From an uncultured Lachnospira sp. (GTDB taxonomy: Bacteria; Bacillota; Clostridia; Lachnospirales; Lachnospiraceae): DNA of 35,891 bases. Below, in pieces: positions 31,577 through 35,891 of the stretch (position 1 is its first letter; each line of letters starts with the position of its first letter). Below the pieces are notes generated by a model. That model was not told the origin of the DNA. It ran no database searches and saw nothing but the letters and a program-made list of their open reading frames with translations. The stretch covers positions 1-35,891 of the forward strand of contig CALWKC010000029.1 of the NCBI GenBank assembly GCA_944381165.1, read 5' to 3'. The position numbers and the translations under genes were made by a program.

Positions 31577-32860
31577 CTATTCTCCAAGCTTAGTCTTTCC
31601 GCCCATATATGGTCTCAATGCCTCAGGTATTCTCACGCTTCCGTCTGCCTGCAAGTTATTTTCAAGAAATGCTATTAACATTCTAGGAGGCGCAACTACC
31701 GTATTGTTTAATGTGTGAGCAAAATATTTATTTTTGTTCTCATCCTGGACTCTTATTTTAAGTCTTCTTGCCTGTGCGTCGCCGAGATTTGAACATGAAC
31801 CCACTTCAAAATATTTCTTCTGTCTAGGTGACCACGCTTCAACATCAACAGACCTCACCTTTAAGTCTGCAAGGTCACCGGAACAGCACTCCAGTGTTCT
31901 CACAGGAATGTCCAAACTTCTGAATAAATCAACCGTATTCTTCCACAGCCTGTCAAACCACATTTTGCTTTCATCAGGCTTGCAGACAACTATCATCTCC
32001 TGCTTCTCAAACTGGTGAATTCTGTATACGCCCCTCTCCTCAATTCCGTGAGCTCCCTTCTCTTTTCTGAAACAAGGAGAGTAGCTTGTAAGCGTCTTCG
32101 GCAGCTCTGACTCAGGTGTGATAGTATCAATAAACTTGCCAATCATTGAGTGCTCGCTTGTCCCTATGAGATAGAGGTCCTCACCCTCAATCTTATACAT
32201 CATTGCATCCATTTCATCAAAGCTCATAACTCCGGTAACTACATTGCTTCTTATCATAAACGGCGGAACACAGTAAGTAAATCCTCTGTCAATCATAAAA
32301 TCTCTTGCATATGAAATTACGGCAGAATGAAGTCTTGCAATATCACCCATAAGATAATAAAATCCGTTTCCCGCAACTTTTCCCGCTGCATCAAGGTCTA
32401 TACCGTTAAACTTTGCCATAATATCCGTATGATAAGGTATTTCAAAATCCGGTACAACAGGCTCTCCGAACTTCTCGAGTTCGACATTTTCACTGTCATC
32501 CTTTCCGATAGGAACACTCTCATCAATAATATTAGGAATTGTCATCATGATTTCCGTAACCTTTGAATTGAGCTCGCTCTCCTGTGCCTCTAATTTCTTT
32601 AATCTGTCAGCATCAGCATTTACCTGCGCTTTTGCTGCCTCCGCTTCATCTTTCTTGCCCTGTCCCATTAGAGCGCCAATTTGCTTGGAAAGCCTGTTTC
32701 TGTTTGCACGCAGCTCATCAGCCTCTGTCTTTACAGCTCTTGCCTTTGCATCTAATTCTATAACCTCATCTACAAGAGGAAGCTTTCTGTCCTGGAACTT
32801 ATTCCTGATATTTTGTTTAACTATTTCCGGATTTTCTCTGACAAATTTTAAATCTAACAT
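31577..32860 (-). CDS. serS: Seryl-tRNA synthetase
   Basis: A class II synthetase that charges tRNA-Ser (and tRNA-Sec where present). At 427 residues it has the standard length. The N-terminal 105 residues form the long antiparallel coiled coil that reads the tRNA-Ser variable arm (DELRANRNRLSKQIG and DADRLKKLEAQESEL). The catalytic core shows TSEHSM, motif 2 (SPCFRKEKGAHG...RVHQFEK-like, here YRIHQFEKQEM) and motif 3 ending in NNTVVAPPRMLIAFLEN. GAGGAG precedes the ATG at 32860. No T-box is found, but two hairpins occupy the 110-nt leader. A terminator follows the stop. Confidence 0.95.
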   Translation of the reverse strand: MLDLKFVRENPEIVKQNIRNKFQDRKLPLVDEVIELDAKARAVKTEADELRANRNRLSKQIGALMGQGKKDEAEAAKAQVNADADRLKKLEAQESELNSKVTEIMMTIPNIIDESVPIGKDDSENVELEKFGEPVVPDFEIPYHTDIMAKFNGIDLDAAGKVAGNGFYYLMGDIARLHSAVISYARDFMIDRGFTYCVPPFMIRSNVVTGVMSFDEMDAMMYKIEGEDLYLIGTSEHSMIGKFIDTITPESELPKTLTSYSPCFRKEKGAHGIEERGVYRIHQFEKQEMIVVCKPDESKMWFDRLWKNTVDLFRSLDIPVRTLECCSGDLADLKVRSVDVEAWSPRQKKYFEVGSCSNLGDAQARRLKIRVQDENKNKYFAHTLNNTVVAPPRMLIAFLENNLQADGSVRIPEALRPYMGGKTKLGE

Positions 32861-32874
32861 TTCTCCTCATTTCC

Positions 32875-32943
32875 GCGCAGCAACTTGTTCACCACAGACT
32901 GCCGCGCATTTAATTTTCATACCCCGCAGCCTGCTGCGGGGTA
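32875..32943 (-). promoter_or_regulatory. Two hairpins in the serS leader
   Basis: TACCCCGCAG/CTGCGGGGTA (32920-32929 with 32934-32943) is a perfect 10-bp stem. GCGCAGCA/TGCCGCGC (32875-32882 with 32900-32907) is an 8-bp stem with one G-U pair that ends close to the ribosome-binding site. The first may instead terminate the DUF4446 gene, but it has no T-run. Confidence 0.4.
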
Positions 32944-32971
32944 ACTAATAACTTTATTATTATGAATTATT

Positions 32972-33535
32972 TTACTTGGTTTTTCCACTATTTTCAAGCA
33001 TTTCATTTACCTTTTTGCCAAGCTGCGCATCTCCTGTTCTTCCAGCCACAGCCTCGTCAACCGCCTTCTGTTCTTCCTCTCCAAGTTCAATATACGACTG
33101 ACCTTCTACTATTTCCTTAATATAAGCAAAACAGCCGTTGTTGCTGTGTATTACATTTATAACATAACCGTTATTCCGCTTATCGAGCATACACAGCGCA
33201 AAGCTCAGTTTTCCTCCCATCTCATGGAAAGCATCGTATTTTCTTATGCCGACTTTTTGAAATGTGTATTCCAGTTTTTCGTATATATTTTCTATATTCG
33301 CTGAATTCTGTTCACTTACTTTTTTGATTTCATTCAAATCCTCAAGATTATTTTTAATAAGCTCTTCTATTGAACTTCCATCTGAATCCTTCATAAACTG
33401 TCTGTACTTTTTTTTCATAGATGATGCCTTACATACAGCAATTATTGCCAGTATTACGGAAATTAACATAATAACAGCCATTCCTGTCACTATATAAGCC
33501 GCATCAACTGAAAATAGCCCATAAAAATTAATCAT
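32972..33535 (-). CDS. DUF4446 family membrane protein
   Basis: A 187-residue protein with one N-terminal membrane segment (about 12-35, VTGMAVIMLISVILAIIAV), a charged coiled-coil stretch (about 40-90) and a conserved globular part marked by VGIRKYDAFHEMGGKLSFAL, NNGYVINVIHS and LGEEEQKAV. These identify DUF4446, a family usually found beside parAB in Firmicutes. Its molecular role is unknown. It lies 117 nt after parB on the same strand, and the gap is extremely AT-rich with no terminator visible, so it may share the parAB transcript. A CGGAGGAT site precedes the ATG at 33535. Confidence 0.8.
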   Translation of the reverse strand: MINFYGLFSVDAAYIVTGMAVIMLISVILAIIAVCKASSMKKKYRQFMKDSDGSSIEELIKNNLEDLNEIKKVSEQNSANIENIYEKLEYTFQKVGIRKYDAFHEMGGKLSFALCMLDKRNNGYVINVIHSNNGCFAYIKEIVEGQSYIELGEEEQKAVDEAVAGRTGDAQLGKKVNEMLENSGKTK

Positions 33536-33651
33536 TTATGTTATCCTCCGACTTATCAAACGTGTTTTACCTAAATATATTAGTTAATTTTAAATAATAA
33601 TATAACCTGAATTATAAATAATATATTTTTAATTTTAATAATATTGTATTG

Positions 33652-34581
33652 TTAATTTTCTTTTATACTTCTCAGCATATCATATATTCTCTCAAGTTCC
33701 GCCTGAGAGTAATATTGGATTTCTATTTTTCCTTTATTATTATTTTTATTTTTTATTGATACCTGTGTCCCCATAATTTTTGTAAATTTTTCCTCTAAGT
33801 CACGATAAACAAAATCATTTTCAGGAAGCAGCTTTGCGGGTTTCTGAGGTTTATCCAAATCTCTCATGAGTTTTTCTACTTCGCGCACACTGAGCTTTTC
33901 GTCAAAAATTTTCTGCGCAATCATATACTGTTTATCCCCGTCTTCTATTCCAATAATTGTCCTTGCATGACCGTTGCTCAGTTTTCCCTCCATGACCATT
34001 TCCTGAACACGAGTATCAAGCTTGAGTAAACGCAGAGAATTTGTTATCGCGGCTCTTGATTTGGACACCTTTTCTGCAACCTCATCCTGTTTTAAACGAT
34101 AATCTTTTATAAGTCTCTGATATGCCTGCGCTTCCTCTATCGGATTTAAGTCCTCACGCTGAATATTTTCTATAAGAGCTATTTCCACTACTTCCTGGTC
34201 TGAATAATCCTTTATTATAACAGGAATTTCTTTGACGCCTGCAAGTTTAGCAGCTCTCCATCTTCTCTCTCCCGCAATTATTTCATAATAATTATCCTTT
34301 TTCTGTACAAGTAGTGGCTGTAAGACACCATATTGTTTAATTGACTCGGACAATTCTATAAGAGCATCCTCATCAAACATTTTTCTCGGCTGACTCTTGT
34401 TAGGTTCAATCTGTGATATTCTCACTTTTGTCTCAGCCGGTTCTTTGACAACAACCTCTTTTATTATTACCTTTTCTTCTTCATTTCCTTCAGGAATTAA
34501 TGCATTTATTCCTTTTCCCAATCCTTTGCCTAGTCCTTTTGAAGAACTTTTAGTTAAAGCAGTTTTTTTTGTCGCTGCCAT
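33652..34581 (-). CDS. parB: Chromosome partitioning protein ParB (Spo0J type)
   Basis: Binds parS, spreads along DNA as a CTP-dependent clamp and recruits ParA and SMC to the origin region. In this 309-residue protein the N-terminus carries the basic KGLGKGLGKGINALI peptide that stimulates ParA. The CTPase/nuclease-like domain has the GERRWRA box, and ENIQREDLNPIEEA is the characteristic arginine motif. The helix-turn-helix (about 165-190, EVAEKVSKSRAAITNSLRLL) reads parS. A dimerisation domain lies at the C-terminus. Its ATG directly follows the parA stop (TAA then ATG), with GGAGGA inside the end of parA, so translation is coupled. Two perfect parS sites lie upstream of parA. Confidence 0.95.
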   Translation of the reverse strand: MAATKKTALTKSSSKGLGKGLGKGINALIPEGNEEEKVIIKEVVVKEPAETKVRISQIEPNKSQPRKMFDEDALIELSESIKQYGVLQPLLVQKKDNYYEIIAGERRWRAAKLAGVKEIPVIIKDYSDQEVVEIALIENIQREDLNPIEEAQAYQRLIKDYRLKQDEVAEKVSKSRAAITNSLRLLKLDTRVQEMVMEGKLSNGHARTIIGIEDGDKQYMIAQKIFDEKLSVREVEKLMRDLDKPQKPAKLLPENDFVYRDLEEKFTKIMGTQVSIKNKNNNKGKIEIQYYSQAELERIYDMLRSIKEN

Positions 34582-35358
34582 TTATTTTCCTCCATTCTCT
34601 TCTCTGCTCATGACTTCCTCTGCGAGAAGTCTGTAACTTTCTGCTCCTGACGATTTACTGTCATAAATAGTTATAGGTAATCCATGACTCGGAGCCTCAG
34701 CAAGTCTTATATTTCTTGGTATTATAGTCTTATAAATATTTTGTTTTAAATTATCTTTTACATTTTCTACTACCTGTAAAGACAAATTTGTTCTTGAATC
34801 ATACATTGTAAATACAACGCCTTCAAGTTCGAGCTCAGGATTAAGTTTTCTCTTAACTAAATTAATTGTATGTATCAACTGTGTCAGACCCTCTAATGCA
34901 TAATACTCGCATTGTATCGGGACAAGCACCGTGTTGGATGCAGTCATTGCATTGACAGTCAGCATACTCAAAGAAGGCGGACAATCTAAGATAATATAAT
35001 CATAGTTTTCTTTAACTTCATTTATCGCATTCTTTAAAATATATTCCCTTTCATCTACATCAATCAAATCAATTTCTGCTCCTGCCAGATTTACATTTGA
35101 CGGTATAACATCAAGGTTATCAAAAACATTTTCACATATTGCCTCTGTAATATCTATCTCCTGAAGCATAACCTGATAAACAGTATTTTCTACTTCATCT
35201 TTAGAAATTCCCAGTCCGCTTGTTGTATTTCCCTGTGGGTCAATATCAATTACAAGGACATGCTGTCCAGCCTCTGCCAGACAAGCAGACAAATTAATAG
35301 CGGTAGTGGTCTTTCCAACTCCGCCTTTTTGATTAGCTATTGCTATAATTCTCCCCAT
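34582..35358 (-). CDS. parA: Chromosome partitioning ATPase ParA (Soj type)
   Basis: A deviant Walker-type ATPase that binds DNA non-specifically as an ATP dimer and drives ParB-parS segregation; in Bacillus it also acts on DnaA. The 258-residue protein is of the short chromosomal kind without an N-terminal HTH. The deviant Walker A is KGGVGKTT (11-18), Walker A' is VIDIDPQGN and Walker B is YIILDCPPSL. The ATG at 35358 follows TGAGGA. One parS site lies 28 bp upstream of the start and the second a further 67 bp away, so ParB may influence this promoter. Together with parB and DUF4446 it marks the replication-origin region. Confidence 0.95.
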   Translation of the reverse strand: MGRIIAIANQKGGVGKTTTAINLSACLAEAGQHVLVIDIDPQGNTTSGLGISKDEVENTVYQVMLQEIDITEAICENVFDNLDVIPSNVNLAGAEIDLIDVDEREYILKNAINEVKENYDYIILDCPPSLSMLTVNAMTASNTVLVPIQCEYYALEGLTQLIHTINLVKRKLNPELELEGVVFTMYDSRTNLSLQVVENVKDNLKQNIYKTIIPRNIRLAEAPSHGLPITIYDSKSSGAESYRLLAEEVMSREENGGK

Positions 35359-35385
35359 TTGTTCCTCATTTCTTTACAATCTAAA

Positions 35386-35401
35386 TGTTTCACGTGAAAC
35401 A
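35386..35401. other. parS: parS site 1
   Basis: TGTTTCACGTGAAACA is the perfect 16-bp palindromic parS consensus bound by ParB/Spo0J. It lies just upstream of parA. Confidence 0.93.
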
Positions 35402-35452
35402 TATATATTTATTTGTTCCACACAAAAATTATTCAGTGACCTTTTAATAACA

Positions 35453-35468
35453 TGTTTCACGTGAAACA
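35453..35468. other. parS: parS site 2
   Basis: A second perfect TGTTTCACGTGAAACA lies 67 bp from the first, measured start to start. Confidence 0.93.
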
Positions 35469-35529
35469 TTGTTTTCAAATATAATTTAAAATAATAATTA
35501 CCGATAATAGCGGCTTTTTGCTTATAAAA

Positions 35530-35691
35530 AAGTTTGCAAGCAAACTTGCATGCGTCAGCTTGCTGACGCTATTCTTATACCACGTCCGCCTTGCAGACAT
35601 GGAGCCTCCGGCGGATTTTTAGCACTCTTATTTTTGCGGTGAACGCAAAAATTAATGTGCAGATATAATGTGCACTCTGTGCACATTATAT
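35530..35691. repeat. Cluster of five palindromes next to parS
   Basis: Five dyads stand back to back in 162 bp. AAGTTTGC/GCAAACTT spans 35530-35547 and GCGTCAGC/GCTGACGC spans 35552-35569. TCCGCC/GGCGGA (35585-35615) has a T-run on the plus strand. TTTTTGCG/CGCAAAAA spans 35631-35651. ATATAATGTGCAC/GTGCACATTATAT (35663-35691) is a perfect 13-bp stem with a 3-nt loop. I see no protein-like frame and no clear DnaA-box array. Some may be terminators; the last has the look of an operator. Confidence 0.6.
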
Positions 35692-35773
35692 CATATCAAA
35701 TAAAAATAATCACTGATTATATTAATTTTTACAATTTTTTCAGAATCATGTTAAACCCTGAAAATTTCAGAAC

Positions 35774-35817
35774 AAAGAGTTCGCTTAGAAACTCTTTCGC
35801 AAGGTGCGGATTCCTAA
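35774..35817 (+). repeat. 44-nt dispersed palindromic repeat, copy 5
   Basis: Arms AAAGAGTTCGC - TT - AGAAACTCTTT and tail CGCAAGGTGCGGATTCCTAA align over the whole unit, with two changes in the second arm. Confidence 0.75.
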
Positions 35818-35891
35818 TAAAAAAGTGTCTTCGACACTTCAACCCCCTGTCCCCCATTCATGGGGGAATTAGGGGTTTCTTTTTGCTCCAT
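35814..35891 (-). other. Frame open to the right edge of the window
   Basis: On the minus strand an uninterrupted frame runs from the window edge to TAG at 35814-35816; the edge codon happens to be ATG. The peptide (MEQKETPNSP, then MNGGQGVEV, then SKTLFY) is not recognised. It passes through two hairpins, so it is more likely non-coding. Confidence 0.15.
35817..35885. terminator. Two opposed terminator hairpins at the right edge
   Basis: AAGTGTC/GACACTT (35823-35839) is followed by a T-run on the minus strand and would end a minus-strand gene entering from the right. AACCCC plus CCCCC pair with GGGGG plus GGGGTT (35841-35877), followed by TCTTTTT on the plus strand. Confidence 0.6.

Noticed and set aside
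10785-35817. CRISPR array
   Set aside because: The 44-nt repeats are dispersed over 25 kb, not regularly spaced, and no cas genes are present.

Overview
The window looks like the origin-proximal chromosome of a motile, glycogen-storing, probably spore-forming member of the Lachnospiraceae (Clostridia). The clues are family-restricted proteins (DUF3881, DUF4446, a DUF6240-like flagellar neighbour), SpoIID/SpoIIQ relatives, a T-box in front of ileS, a flagellin with a sigma-28-type promoter, and parAB with two perfect parS sites. A cell-surface beta-helix protein related to pectin-active enzymes would suit a Lachnospira-like gut organism, but genus is inference.

Layout. (1) About 0.4-4.4 kb: a compact integrative mobilizable element with no visible cargo. 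It holds a MobV-type relaxase, a hairpin-rich oriT candidate, an excisionase-like protein, an XRE repressor with two operator-like sites, and a tyrosine integrase. A truncated XRE gene and a strong hairpin lie to its left. (2) 4.4-7.2 kb: a large secreted wall protein whose signal peptide can be read but whose start codon is missing, right at the element's edge. (3) 7.2-13.4 kb: an intracellular GH13 glucanase, spoIIQ- and spoIID-like genes, and glycogen phosphorylase. (4) 13.5-17.1 kb: ileS with an isoleucine T-box. (5) 17.1-22.5 kb: fliS, flagellin and a 1037-residue flagellar-neighbour protein. (6) 22.7-25.9 kb: glgB and an orphan MraY-family transferase. (7) 25.9-32.9 kb: a DEDDh exonuclease, tRNA-Arg(CCU), a chemoreceptor, DUF3881, an HD-GYP protein and serS. 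(8) 33-35.5 kb: DUF4446, parB, parA and parS, followed by 0.4 kb packed with palindromes.

How the genes work together. GlgB, GlgP and the GH13 enzyme form a scattered glycogen synthesis and breakdown set interleaved with sporulation genes. Flagellin, FliS and the large neighbour form a motility block; the chemoreceptor and HD-GYP protein add sensing and probable c-di-GMP turnover. ParA, ParB and parS segregate the origin region. Outside the element nearly all genes run on the minus strand; the exceptions are the surface protein and the MraY homologue.

Most notable observations: a 44-nt palindromic repeat present five times in intergenic DNA, always in the same orientation; SpoIID and SpoIIQ homologues that both lack their hallmark active-site residues; a glgP promoter whose -10 box lies in one arm of a perfect 14-bp dyad; a two-operator divergent switch in the mobile element; and loss of the start codon of the surface-protein gene at the element's edge.
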